Assembly (NCBI GenBank): GCA_002026005.1
Contig: MWOX01000151.1
Span: 1 to 57,048, forward strand
Origin: Prochlorococcus sp. HOT208_60m_808M21
GTDB taxonomy: Bacteria; Cyanobacteriota; Cyanobacteriia; PCC-6307; Cyanobiaceae
Reading direction: 5' to 3'
DNA length: 57,048 bases
Shown: positions 47,928-56,857 of the stretch, piece after piece
How positions within the stretch are numbered: position 1 is the stretch's first letter
Layout of the letters: every line of letters starts with the position of its first letter
Program-made: the position numbers and the translations under genes
Notes under the pieces: generated by a model
Database searches by the model: none
Seen by the model: the letters and a program-made list of their open reading frames with translations, nothing else
What the model was told of the DNA's origin: nothing

Positions 47928-48800
47928 TTAAAGAATTATTAATGTCAAGCCAAAAAATAAAAAACAAGTAAAAAATATTATTTTTTTGGTAATTTCTCTT
48001 TCCTCAGTCTTAGCAAAAAATAAGGAAATTACTGGAGATATGCTTAATAAAGCCCATCCTACTCCTATGGGAAGGGTTTTAAACACAACTTGTTGTAGAA
48101 ATATTCCTATATTTGTTCCAAGAAGTATTGAAATAAAAAATCTTTTTTGTTGTTTTTTGTCTATGTTTTTTAAGAAAAGATTAATCTTAAATCCTTTTAG
48201 ACTAATCAAAAAAATTATTGCACCTAATAATCTTATTTCAGTTGTAAGGAAAGGAGATAAATTGCTTTGAAGGAAAACCATCCTTGATAAAAGACCTCCA
48301 AGAACAGCACATAAAACTGATAAAAAAGGAAAAGCAAAAATCTTAAAGTTATTTTTTTCTGAGAAAGAGGAGTTTTCCTCTTTAAAATCGTTACCTTTTC
48401 TGAGAATTATGAATAGCGAAATCGTTACTATAATTATTCCAAACCATGATTTAGTTGTTAAATTTTCATTAATAAAAAATTCCCCTGACAAAGCTGCCAT
48501 TAACGGAGAAAGAGTTTCTATAGATAAAGTTTTTCTTGTGCCAATTGTTTGTAGTGACTTTAAATAGAAAGTATCACCTAAACCAATACCTATTATTCCA
48601 CTAATTAGTAGGATAAATATGTTTTTTAATTCAGTTATAGAACTTAGATTGATAAAAGCAGGTATAAAAATTAAAAAAGCTATTATATTTTTTATTAAAT
48701 TAATATCTATTGATTTATATTTTTGAGTCTGCGAGCGCCAAATAAAGCACGCATATGTCCAAGATGTAGCAGCTCCAAAAGCAGAAAGGATTCCAATCAA
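47928..48800 (-). CDS. EamA/DMT-superfamily transporter
   Basis: 290 residues, ten membrane segments in two EamA repeats. The first repeat ends with SLQTIGTRKTLSIETLSPLM-AALSGEFF, the second with TLPIGVGWALLSISPVISLF-FAKTEE, the characteristic positions of the EamA duplication. Exporter or importer of small metabolites; substrate unknown. Two small membrane genes lie upstream on the same strand. Confidence 0.8.
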   Translation of the reverse strand: MIGILSAFGAATSWTYACFIWRSQTQKYKSIDINLIKNIIAFLIFIPAFINLSSITELKNIFILLISGIIGIGLGDTFYLKSLQTIGTRKTLSIETLSPLMAALSGEFFINENLTTKSWFGIIIVTISLFIILRKGNDFKEENSSFSEKNNFKIFAFPFLSVLCAVLGGLLSRMVFLQSNLSPFLTTEIRLLGAIIFLISLKGFKINLFLKNIDKKQQKRFFISILLGTNIGIFLQQVVFKTLPIGVGWALLSISPVISLFFAKTEEREITKKIIFFTCFLFFGLTLIIL

Positions 48801-48821
48801 AACGAATAATTTTTAAAAATT

Positions 48822-48920
48822 TTATTTTATAAATTGAGTAAATGCTAAAAAGAACACATAAATAAGAATCAAAATCCCCGGTAAGTACTGAATTAGTGAT
48901 TTGAAATTATTTTTTTTCAT
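48822..48920 (-). CDS. Small membrane protein (32 aa)
   Basis: ATG at 48918-48920. MKKNNFKSLIQYLPGILILI, then YVFFLAFTQFIK. One membrane helix; 20 bp after the 48941-49177 gene on the same strand and 22 bp before the EamA gene. Confidence 0.5.
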   Translation of the reverse strand: MKKNNFKSLIQYLPGILILIYVFFLAFTQFIK

Positions 48921-48940
48921 ATTTTCTAAAATAGTTTATT

Positions 48941-49177
48941 TTAAACAGTTTTTTTATTAGTAGGGTACAAACTCTCTAACTTCTTTTTTCTTTGAACTTT
49001 CGCATTAATTCTTTCTTCTTTTTCTTTTTGCTTTATCTCATCATTTATCTTATTTTGTCTATATCCAAACCAAAGTAGAACCCAAATAAAAGAAGTTATT
49101 AAAAGAAGAGCAGTATATTGACCAGTCATAGGAAAACTGGCCTCAGAATATTTAACGTAAGAAAATAAAGGACTCAT
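48941..49177 (-). CDS. Small membrane protein with basic coiled tail (78 aa)
   Basis: Membrane helix TALLLITSFIWVLLWFGYRQ (residues ~22-41), then a long charged helix (INDEIKQKEKEERINAKVQR) and a basic end. No family recognised. Confidence 0.55.
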   Translation of the reverse strand: MSPLFSYVKYSEASFPMTGQYTALLLITSFIWVLLWFGYRQNKINDEIKQKEKEERINAKVQRKKKLESLYPTNKKTV

Positions 49178-49362
49178 TTAATTAACTTAAAGCATAAAAA
49201 TAACGACTGTGTTGATTTTTCTAGAAATTTAAAAATTAGCGAATCGTAGCTATCTATAGTGTAGTTTTAAAGTTTTATATTTATTTTTTTATGGTTTTTA
49301 GACTAATTTTTCTCTATAACTCCTTGCTATTATCAGATTGAAGCATATTAAATAATAAGTTT

Positions 49363-50607
49363 TTGGAACCTTTTGATTTAGCAGTTGTTGGAGGTGGTGC
49401 AGCCGGTTTTATGACAGCAATAACTGCTGCTGAAAATGGAGTAAAAAGAATAATAATTCTTGAAGGAACTTCAAAACTTATGGAGAAAGTAAGGATTAGT
49501 GGAGGGGGAAGATGTAACGTCACTAATGCGACATGGATACCGAATGAACTAATTGAGAATTATCCCAGAGGTGGAATTCAGCTCTTGGAATCATTTAATC
49601 GTTTTGCTGCTGGAGATGTATACGATTGGTTTGATAAAAAAGGGTTAAAATTAAAAATTGAGGAAGATCTAAGAGTATTCCCAGTGTCTAATTCTTCTTC
49701 AGATGTTATTGATTGTTTGAGAAAAAGTGCTTTATCAAAAAACGTGGAGATATTAACAAAATTTTTTGTAAAAGAAATTACAAAAACTCCAGAAGATATA
49801 TTCAATATTCTTAGTCTTAAAAAAGCAAAGGTAACTGCAAAAAATGTTATTCTTTCAACTGGAGGAAATCCAAGCGGATATAAATTAGCTCAAAATCTTG
49901 GACACACAATTGTTAAACCTGTGCCATCGCTTTTTACTTTTTCTACAAAAGAACCACATTTGGATGAATGTAGTGGGGTATCGATAAAGGGCATAGATAT
50001 AGAAATTAAATTAAAAAATAAGAATTTTCAAAATAGAGGCGATTTATTAATAACGCATTGGGGTTTTAGTGGGCCAGCAGTATTAAAACTTTCATCAATT
50101 GCAGCAAGGGAACTTTATAGCCAAAAATATAAATTTAATCTAATCATTAAATGGTCTTATTTAAGTTATGAGGAGTTAAAAGAAAGAATTAATAATTTAA
50201 GATTAAATAAAGGCAAGGTGAATCTTATTAATAGTAGACCTGTTCCGCTATTAACAAAAAGATTATGGATTTTTTTATTAAAGAAAATAGGTATTGATAA
50301 AGAGAAAAAGTGGGCTGATTTACTAGCGGATGAAAGAGAGAAAATGATAAACACTATAATGAAGGATAAATATACAATTTCGGGCAAAGGTCCATTTGGA
50401 GAGGAATTTGTTACTTCCGGAGGCGTAAAAATTAATGAGGTTAATTTTAAAAGTATGGAGAGCTTAATTTGTCCAGGGTTATTTTTTTCTGGAGAAGTTT
50501 TAGATGTTGATGGGATAACTGGTGGATTTAATTTTCAACATTGTTGGACAAGTGGATGGATCGCTGGGATGGCAGTCTCAAAGTTAAATCGATCAAAAAT
50601 AAATTAA
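49363..50607 (+). CDS. HI0933/BaiN-family FAD-dependent oxidoreductase
   Basis: 414 residues with a TTG start. N-terminal FAD motif DLAVVGGGAAGFMTAITAAE (GxGxxG form), followed by the family-diagnostic RISGGGRCNVTNA. Mid-protein GDLLITHWGFSGPAVLKLSS and C-terminal GGVKINEV, FFSGEVLDVDGITGGFNFQH are the other conserved blocks of this group. Flavoprotein of unclear substrate, widespread in bacteria. Followed by 120 bp without a gene. Confidence 0.85.
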   Translation: MEPFDLAVVGGGAAGFMTAITAAENGVKRIIILEGTSKLMEKVRISGGGRCNVTNATWIPNELIENYPRGGIQLLESFNRFAAGDVYDWFDKKGLKLKIEEDLRVFPVSNSSSDVIDCLRKSALSKNVEILTKFFVKEITKTPEDIFNILSLKKAKVTAKNVILSTGGNPSGYKLAQNLGHTIVKPVPSLFTFSTKEPHLDECSGVSIKGIDIEIKLKNKNFQNRGDLLITHWGFSGPAVLKLSSIAARELYSQKYKFNLIIKWSYLSYEELKERINNLRLNKGKVNLINSRPVPLLTKRLWIFLLKKIGIDKEKKWADLLADEREKMINTIMKDKYTISGKGPFGEEFVTSGGVKINEVNFKSMESLICPGLFFSGEVLDVDGITGGFNFQHCWTSGWIAGMAVSKLNRSKIN

Positions 50608-50726
50608 TAAGTAATAAATCAGTAAGTAACAAATCAATAAGTTTATCTTTTTTTTATTAAGTATTAGACGGAATAAGTTTTTTGGAGAAACTTTAATTTT
50701 AAAGTTTTAATTATTGGTTAAGATTA

Positions 50727-51476
50727 ATGCAGAATCTTGTATCAAAAAAAGAAGAAGAGGAAAGAAGATTAAAAGCTTTAGCAGAATATAGGATTTTGGG
50801 GACCAAGCCAGAATCATGTTATGACGATATTACAAAAATTGCTGCTACAACATGTAATGTGCCTATTTCTTTAATGACTTTGGTAGACAAAGATAAACAA
50901 TGGTTTAAATCCAAAATAGGACTTCAAATATCAGAAACTAGAAGAGATTGGTCTTTTTGTACACATGCAATAAAAGAAAATAGTCCATTAATTATTCATG
51001 ATGCTTTCCAAGATGAAAGATTTATAAATAATCCATTGGTAACAGGAGACCCCAAGATTCGTTTTTATGCAGGTTTTCCCCTTAGAAATAGTGATGGTAA
51101 TAAACTTGGAACTCTTTGTGTAATAGATAGAAAGCCAGGAAATCTAACTACACAACAATTCAATATTATGGAATTATTATCCAAGCAGATAGTTTCATTT
51201 CTAGAGCTTAGAAAAAAGTCATTGAACTTGCTAGATGCATTGTCTAACTTGCACAAACAGGAAGGTATTTTATCTGTCTGTTCTTATTGCAGAGAAGTGA
51301 AAAATAAGGAGGGCGATTGGATGCATTTAGAAAAATATCTTTCGAAAATTAGTGATATTAGATTCAGTCATGGGGTTTGCGATAATTGTATGGAAAAACA
51401 TTTCCCAGATGTAATCGAAGTATGGAATAAAAAGGATTTTTTTGAAGATGGCCAGAAAAGGTATTTAGAGTCTTAG
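50727..51476 (+). CDS. GAF-domain protein with C-terminal zinc-type motif
   Basis: 249 residues. GAF domain at residues ~20-160 (YDDITKIAATTCNVPISLMT, FCTHAIKENSPLIIHDAFQD, GFPLRNSDGNKLGTLCVIDR). The last ~60 residues read LSVCSYCREVKNKEGDWMHL and FSHGVCDNCMEKHFP: the C-x2-C ... C-x2-C tail found at the end of many sensory proteins. No kinase, cyclase or DNA-binding output domain is attached. There is no Cys in the usual bilin-binding position I can identify. Confidence 0.75.
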   Translation: MQNLVSKKEEEERRLKALAEYRILGTKPESCYDDITKIAATTCNVPISLMTLVDKDKQWFKSKIGLQISETRRDWSFCTHAIKENSPLIIHDAFQDERFINNPLVTGDPKIRFYAGFPLRNSDGNKLGTLCVIDRKPGNLTTQQFNIMELLSKQIVSFLELRKKSLNLLDALSNLHKQEGILSVCSYCREVKNKEGDWMHLEKYLSKISDIRFSHGVCDNCMEKHFPDVIEVWNKKDFFEDGQKRYLES

Positions 51477-51563
51477 ATTTAATGCCTTGCTTTTAACTTA
51501 TTAATTTATTTCTAAACAAATTCATCATTTGGTGGTTAGGATTGTATAAATTTTGACTTGAAC

Positions 51564-52049
51564 ATGTTATTAGGAACTTTATTAACAGGTGAAATTGCCA
51601 AAAGTGCATTAGTAGCATATGTTCATTATTTAGGAATTATTTTGTGTTTCGGTTCTCTTTTATTTGAAAGATTGACTCTCAAAGTAGGTCTTAATAGAAA
51701 TGAAACGATTTCAATGATAATTGCAGATGTGGTCTATGGTTTGGCAGGAGTTGCAATATTGGTTACTGGGATTTTGCGTGTTAAGTATTTTGGTCAAGGA
51801 GGTGATTTTTATACAGGTAATCCTGTTTTTTGGATAAAAGTTTCTCTTTACATTCTGGTGGGATTACTTTCTTTATATCCAACAACAACCTATATCTTGT
51901 GGGCCATTCCATTAAGTAAGAATAAATTACCTGAAATATCTGAAAATCTAGTTAAGAGGTTCAGGCTAATCATTACTACTGAATTAGTGGGCTTTGCAAC
52001 AATACCTTTGTTTGCAACTCTCATGGCTAGAGGTGTAGGTTTAGGTTGA
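51564..52049 (+). CDS. DUF2214 membrane protein
   Basis: 161 residues from the ATG at 51564; a TTG six bases earlier is possible. Four membrane segments; conserved ALVAYVHYLGIILCFGSLLF-ER near the N-terminus, ADVVYGLAGVAILVTGILRV, and FWIKVSLYILVGLLSLYPTT. Histidine in YVHYLG and LRVKYFGQG match the DUF2214 pattern, a b-type-cytochrome-like four-helix protein of unknown function. The stop overlaps the start of the next gene. Confidence 0.75.
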   Translation: MLLGTLLTGEIAKSALVAYVHYLGIILCFGSLLFERLTLKVGLNRNETISMIIADVVYGLAGVAILVTGILRVKYFGQGGDFYTGNPVFWIKVSLYILVGLLSLYPTTTYILWAIPLSKNKLPEISENLVKRFRLIITTELVGFATIPLFATLMARGVGLG

Positions 52050-52583
52050 ATAATTTATTTCTAGAAAGAAATTGTTTAATAAGTGTTAACAAACTATATA
52101 GATGGAGTTTAAGTTATAAGATTTCTAAATCTAAAAAAGAGATTATCTTTATTGGTTTAAATCCCTCATTATCGGATGAAGTTTTCTTGGACAACACAAC
52201 AAAAAAGATAATCAAAATTTCGAAAAACAATAATTACGGCAAAGTAAAATTAATAAATCTATTTGCTCTTATATCAAGCAAACCAGAAAAACTTTTTAAA
52301 CATAAAAACCCTGTGGGGTATCTAAACAATAATCATATTTATAAAAACTTAAAACACTGGTCTGAAAGTAAAAAATTGTGATTTATGGTTAGGTTGGGGT
52401 AACAAAGGGAAATTTCTAAATAGAAATAAAAGAATATCAAAAAAAATAATGCAATATAATTCAATTAGAAAAAATAATTTTGATAATCCTCTTGGACCGC
52501 TTTTAATTAAAAAAACAATCAAAGATAATCCAATACACCCTCTATATTGTTCTGATAATTCAATCCTCCAATCTTATTTTTAG
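52046..52583 (+). CDS. DUF1643 family protein, frameshifted at an A6 run
   Basis: TTG start overlapping the previous stop. N-terminal half: SKKEIIFIGLNPSLSDEVFL (the family's LNPS motif), then YGKVKLINLFALISSKPEKL. Removing one A from 52370-52375 continues it as NCDLWLGWGNKGKFLNRNKR ... NPIHPLYCSDN to TAG at 52581-52583, with the expected W-G-N motif and length (~178 residues). As given, the frame stops at 52381. Function unknown; related to uracil-DNA-glycosylase-like folds by repute only. Confidence 0.7.
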
Positions 52584-52665
52584 GTAGTAAGGCTTAAATG
52601 CAAACCAGTGTTTTTAGCTATTCCATTAAATATGTGTTAATTTCTATTTGTTAAGTAAGCCTAAT

Positions 52666-52794
52666 ATGAAAATTTCAAAGCAATTAAACAAACTAAAAAA
52701 CTTGAATGTTGAGGCAGAAAAATGTTCTACAAGAGAAGAAGCAAAAAAAATAATTAATAAAGCAAATAAAGCACAAAGTAAAATTAACAAATAA
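52666..52794 (+). CDS. Small basic helical protein (42 aa)
   Basis: ATG at 52666. MKISKQLNKLKNLNVEAEKC, then REEAKKIINKANKAQSKIN. Helical, lysine-rich. Family unknown. Confidence 0.5.
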   Translation: MKISKQLNKLKNLNVEAEKCSTREEAKKIINKANKAQSKINK

Positions 52795-52881
52795 ATAAAA
52801 AGTAATTTCACTTGTTAATAATTTATAATTTTCAAAAATATTTAATTTACACAAATCCACCATATTTATTTCTTAGTATTT

Positions 52882-53613
52882 ATGTCCTTGAAAATAATTA
52901 AAATAAGGAAATCGCACGAAAGATTTAGATCGACTAGAGAATGGCTAAATTCGATGCATTCATTTTCTTTCGCAGAGCATAGAGATCCAAAATGGGACAA
53001 TTTTGGGAAAATTAGAGTTATAAACGAAGATATCATTTCTCCTAATGCAGGATTTGATACACATTCTCATGCAAATATGGAAATAATTACTGTCGTAACA
53101 AAAGGAGCAATAACTCATAGAGACTCTTTAAACAATCTTGGAAAAATTCACAAAGATGAAGTACAAGTTATGTCTGCAGGTACTGGAATCTCTCATAGCG
53201 AGAAGAATGAAGAAAATGAGAACTGTAAGTTGTTCCAGATTTGGATATACCCTCAAAAAGAAAATATCAAACCTCGATATGATCAAATTTCATTAAATGA
53301 AAAGTTGTGGGACAATCTTATTTTTAATTACAAAGACGGAAAAAATAATAAGCTTTTTCTAAATCAAAGTATCTCTTTATGGCGTTGCAAATATAAGCCA
53401 ATTAAAGAAAAAAAATTGCCATTAAAAATCGATAAATATAATTGGATACAAATAATAGAAGGTAATCTTTTATTAAAAAGTAAAAAATCAAATTCAAATA
53501 TATTTCTCGAATCTGGAGATGGCTTGGGTTTTGAAGTTAATTATTATGATGATGTCTCTATAAATACTGAAAAAGACTTAGATTTTCTCTTATTTTCGAT
53601 GCCTTCCTTATGA
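52882..53613 (+). CDS. Pirin-family protein
   Basis: 243 residues. Pirin N-terminal cupin: SFSFAEHRDPKWDNFGKIRV, FDTHSHANMEIITVVTKGAI (metal ligands H-x-H and E), then QVMSAGTGISHSEKN with the fourth ligand His. The C-terminal half is a second, degenerate cupin. YhaK/pirin proteins bind iron; some have quercetinase activity. Role in cyanobacteria unknown. Monocistronic. Confidence 0.85.
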   Translation: MSLKIIKIRKSHERFRSTREWLNSMHSFSFAEHRDPKWDNFGKIRVINEDIISPNAGFDTHSHANMEIITVVTKGAITHRDSLNNLGKIHKDEVQVMSAGTGISHSEKNEENENCKLFQIWIYPQKENIKPRYDQISLNEKLWDNLIFNYKDGKNNKLFLNQSISLWRCKYKPIKEKKLPLKIDKYNWIQIIEGNLLLKSKKSNSNIFLESGDGLGFEVNYYDDVSINTEKDLDFLLFSMPSL

Positions 53614-53627
53614 TTTATCTGTTACTT

Positions 53628-53942
53628 TTACCCATCAACTCCTTTATTAAATGCATTTAAGGCTTGCAAAGCCATATTAAGGTGAACTTCCATAGCACCA
53701 AGTGCAATTAAAGAATTTGGTGATTTATCTTTTAGTAAATTTTCTTTTCTTTTTGATAACTCATTAACTACCTTTTTAGTTGAAGCTTCCCAATTGTTTA
53801 TTAACTCTTCAAATTCTCTTTTTTCGGGGCTTTCTATTTCTGCTAATTCATCAGAAAAATGAGTATCCTTTTGTGCCTTAAGCATCAAATAACTTAATTT
53901 TTTATGACTTATTGCCTGAGGTAAATTGTTAGATTCACTCAT
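53628..53942 (-). CDS. Hypothetical helical protein (104 aa)
   Basis: Soluble, mostly helical: ISHKKLSYLMLKAQKDTHFS, EKREFEELINNWEASTKKVV, then LIALGAMEVHLNMALQALNA at the C-terminus. Two or three long helices, no cysteine motif or signal peptide. I do not recognise the family. Lies between the pirin gene (convergent) and murD. Confidence 0.5.
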   Translation of the reverse strand: MSESNNLPQAISHKKLSYLMLKAQKDTHFSDELAEIESPEKREFEELINNWEASTKKVVNELSKRKENLLKDKSPNSLIALGAMEVHLNMALQALNAFNKGVDG

Positions 53943-54027
53943 TGATATTAGTTAATTTATAATCAAAATCTAACTAATTAAGTGAATATTTGCTAGAGGG
54001 TAAACGGTTGTGATGACCGACCTGAAA

Positions 54028-55506
54028 TTACGAAATGATACTTGAACAAATAATGGATTTATTAACCTTTAATTTTTCACTTATTAGTTTCTTAAAATAA
54101 TCTCCACGCTCTTCATAATTTTTAAATTGATCAAAACTAGAGCATGAAGGTGAGAATAATAATGTTCCAACTCTATTATTTTGTAAATAATGAAAAACAA
54201 AATTTAAAAGCTCTTTTAGTTCTGAAAATTCAAAAATATTTTTTTTAAATCCTTCATTAATAAGCGCCATTTTTAGGATTTTTGAGCTTTCTCCAAAAAG
54301 GAAAACACATTTAACTTTTTTCTTTAAAACTTTTATCCACTCACTATATTCATTGCCTTTTAATCTACCCCCAGCAATTATTATTATTTGACCTTCAATT
54401 GAACTTATTCCCGCAATAGATGAGTCAAAATTTGTAGCTTTACTATCATTAATGATTTCCAGATCATTATTTTTATAAATTGTTTCCATCCTATGAGGTA
54501 ATTGTTTGTAATTAAATAAAGAATCTTTAATCTTCTTGCCAGATAATCCAACTTTTCTTGCTGCTGCAATTACCAATAAAAGATTTTGAAGATTATGCAT
54601 TCCTTTTAAAGAAAAATTTTCAAGTTGGAATAATTTCTTCCCTCTCTCAACAATGTATGCTTGATCATTTATCCAATAATCGCAATGAATAAAATTTGAT
54701 TTATCGAAACTAGTTGTTATCCAAACCCCTCTTGATAGCGAACTGTAGTGATTTCTTAGGTTTTTATCGTCGTAATTATAAATTCTAAAATCAGATTTTT
54801 CTAATAAGCTTTTTTTTATGTTGAAATAGTTTTCAAGTGTTTTATGTCTTTCAAGATGATCTTCTGTGAAGGTTGTCCATATTCCAATATTAGGTTTTAC
54901 TTCTGGAGATATTTCTATTTGATAACTGCTTAATTCAGCTACAACCCAATCAATTTTTTCATGTTTTTTGGAGTGAGCATATTTACATAAAGGTGTACCA
55001 ATATTTCCAGCAAAAGGAGCATATAATCCAGTATCGCAGAGTATATGGCTTAGTAGATGAGTAACAGTACTCTTGCCATTAGTGCCAGTAATACCTATCC
55101 AATTTGTGTCTTTTAAAATTTCCCATGCAACATTAATTTCTCCAATTACTTTAATTCCCTTTTTTTTTAATTCAATAATAGTTATATGGTCATAAGGTAT
55201 TGATGGACTTATAACAACAGATTCGATCTCTTTCACAAAAGGTTGAATTTCTTCAAATACAAATTCTTTATTTAGAGAAACTATTATATTAAGCTCTTCT
55301 AATGCTTTTTTTCTTTCTAAGAATTCTATCCCATCTTTACTTTCCCAAACAACTACTCTCTTATTGATGCTTCTCAAATACTTGGCAGCCCAAAATCCAG
55401 ATTTACCTAATCCAATTACGAGATTAATATTTCTTTTACTTGAATGATTATCTATGATTAAATTTATAATTTCATTTATATTAATTGTGTTTAAGGGGTA
55501 ATTCAA
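54028..55506 (-). CDS. murD: UDP-N-acetylmuramoyl-L-alanine:D-glutamate ligase
   Basis: 492 residues, slightly long for MurD. N-terminal Rossmann domain ([19 protein letters not shown]), the central Mur-ligase ATP motif [19 protein letters not shown], then [28 protein letters not shown], and the C-terminal PHRMETI and [17 protein letters not shown] blocks. Adds D-glutamate to UDP-MurNAc-L-Ala in peptidoglycan synthesis, in the cytoplasm. Not clustered with other mur genes here. Start is the ATG at 55504-55506. Confidence 0.92.
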   Translation of the reverse strand: MNYPLNTININEIINLIIDNHSSKRNINLVIGLGKSGFWAAKYLRSINKRVVVWESKDGIEFLERKKALEELNIIVSLNKEFVFEEIQPFVKEIESVVISPSIPYDHITIIELKKKGIKVIGEINVAWEILKDTNWIGITGTNGKSTVTHLLSHILCDTGLYAPFAGNIGTPLCKYAHSKKHEKIDWVVAELSSYQIEISPEVKPNIGIWTTFTEDHLERHKTLENYFNIKKSLLEKSDFRIYNYDDKNLRNHYSSLSRGVWITTSFDKSNFIHCDYWINDQAYIVERGKKLFQLENFSLKGMHNLQNLLLVIAAARKVGLSGKKIKDSLFNYKQLPHRMETIYKNNDLEIINDSKATNFDSSIAGISSIEGQIIIIAGGRLKGNEYSEWIKVLKKKVKCVFLFGESSKILKMALINEGFKKNIFEFSELKELLNFVFHYLQNNRVGTLLFSPSCSSFDQFKNYEERGDYFKKLISEKLKVNKSIICSSIIS

Positions 55507-55558
55507 TCATGAGATTTTTCTTCAGTATTTATAGTATTCGCACAAGAAAAGTTAATTA

Positions 55559-55825
55559 ATGGAAGATAATACTGCAAAATATTGGTTTTCTTGGTTTTAT
55601 GAAAAGTGGGAGAAAAATGCTCCAGGTGAATTAATTGAAAAGGGTTTAACTCCGTCTCAGATTGCTGAGCGCTTTGTTAATGAAAACCATGATAGTTTTA
55701 TTCAATTGTCAAAAAAAATTGATGAAAAAAATTACGATGCCTTAACAGAATTTATGAAACTTTCAGAGAGTGAATTACATATCTTGAAGTATTTTCTAAA
55801 GTTAGTAAAAATGAAAAATTTATAA
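55559..55825 (+). CDS. Hypothetical helical protein (88 aa), paralogue of the 44775 gene
   Basis: ATG at 55559, divergent from murD by 52 bp. WFSWFYEKWEKNAPGELIEK, SQIAERFVNENHDSFIQLSK and LSESELHILKYFLKLVK align along the whole length with the 44775-45101 protein, which has an extra basic tail. Soluble and helical, function unknown. Its stop overlaps the end of the convergent SDR gene. Confidence 0.6.
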   Translation: MEDNTAKYWFSWFYEKWEKNAPGELIEKGLTPSQIAERFVNENHDSFIQLSKKIDEKNYDALTEFMKLSESELHILKYFLKLVKMKNL

Positions 55826-56749
55826 GAAGTTATTAATAATTTCGAGGCTTTTTTCCCATAAATTTTTTCTTTCTTTTTTATTCATGGCGAAAGGTGAAGT
55901 AGGGGATAGTTTTGGATGCCCTCTGAAATTAAATCTAGGACCATAATGATCACCGCCTCTTGCGTCTGGTGAAGTAGCTGCAAAAAGTTGAGGTAAAGCA
56001 CCCATCTCAGCAGTTTGAAAAATAGGGCTAAATAATTCCAATGAGAATGTTTCTAATGGACCAGGGTTAGGTTTTTGAGCAGTAAAGAGATTTGTTTTGG
56101 CAATTCCTGGATGAGCAGCTAAAGAAAGTATATTTTTGCGCTTTAAGTTCTCATTTAGTTCCAATGCAAACATTACATTTGCCAATTTGCTATTGGAGTA
56201 AGATTCCCATTTGTTGTAATAATTCTCGGCTTTCAGATTTCCCCAACCAACTTTGCCAAAAAATTGTGCTCCAGAAGTAACCGTCACTATTCTAGATTCT
56301 TCTTTTTTTTCAATAATTGGAAGTAGCTTTAGAGTCAAAAGCATGTGAGCTAGATGATTAACTGCAAATTGTATTTCATATCCCTGGGCACTGAGAGTTT
56401 TAGGCGGATGCATAATGCCTGCATTATTGATAAGTAAATCCAAATTTTCAAAATTGTCAAAAATTTTGGACTGAACTTCAACAATATTTTTTAAATCTGA
56501 CAAATCTAATTCTAAAGGTGTAAATAATCCTTCAGGATTAAGACCTTTAAGTTTTTTGATAGTTTGATTAGCTTTTTCAAGCGATCTACAAGCTATAACA
56601 ACATGAGCTTTTTTTTCTGCTAAGGCCTTTGCAGTGTAGTATCCAAGACCACTATTCGCACCAGTAATAAGCGCTATTTTACCCGCAAGGTTAGGAATAT
56701 TAGATGTTTCCCAGTTAGAGATTTTAGGTCTTGAAATAGTGGCAGTCAT
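55820..56749 (-). CDS. Short-chain dehydrogenase/reductase (retinol-dehydrogenase/POR-like)
   Basis: 309 residues. NAD(P)-binding ALITGANSGLGYYTAKALAE (TGxxxGxG), LLINNAGIMHPP (NNAG), catalytic Ser/Tyr/Lys in IVTVTSGAQFFGKVG and YSNSKLANVMFALELNENLK (YxxxK). The IACRS after the second strand and the length fit the extended cyanobacterial SDR group near protochlorophyllide oxidoreductase, but POR-specific residues are not evident. Substrate unknown. Confidence 0.8.
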   Translation of the reverse strand: MTATISRPKISNWETSNIPNLAGKIALITGANSGLGYYTAKALAEKKAHVVIACRSLEKANQTIKKLKGLNPEGLFTPLELDLSDLKNIVEVQSKIFDNFENLDLLINNAGIMHPPKTLSAQGYEIQFAVNHLAHMLLTLKLLPIIEKKEESRIVTVTSGAQFFGKVGWGNLKAENYYNKWESYSNSKLANVMFALELNENLKRKNILSLAAHPGIAKTNLFTAQKPNPGPLETFSLELFSPIFQTAEMGALPQLFAATSPDARGGDHYGPRFNFRGHPKLSPTSPFAMNKKERKNLWEKSLEIINNFL

Positions 56750-56857
56750 TTACTAATCCTGCAAATTGCTTTGGAATTTAACCAAAATTTAATTACTTTT
56801 CCACTGTAAATACTGGAAGTCAGTATCGTGAGCTATTTTTGAAGGTACTTTTTAATA

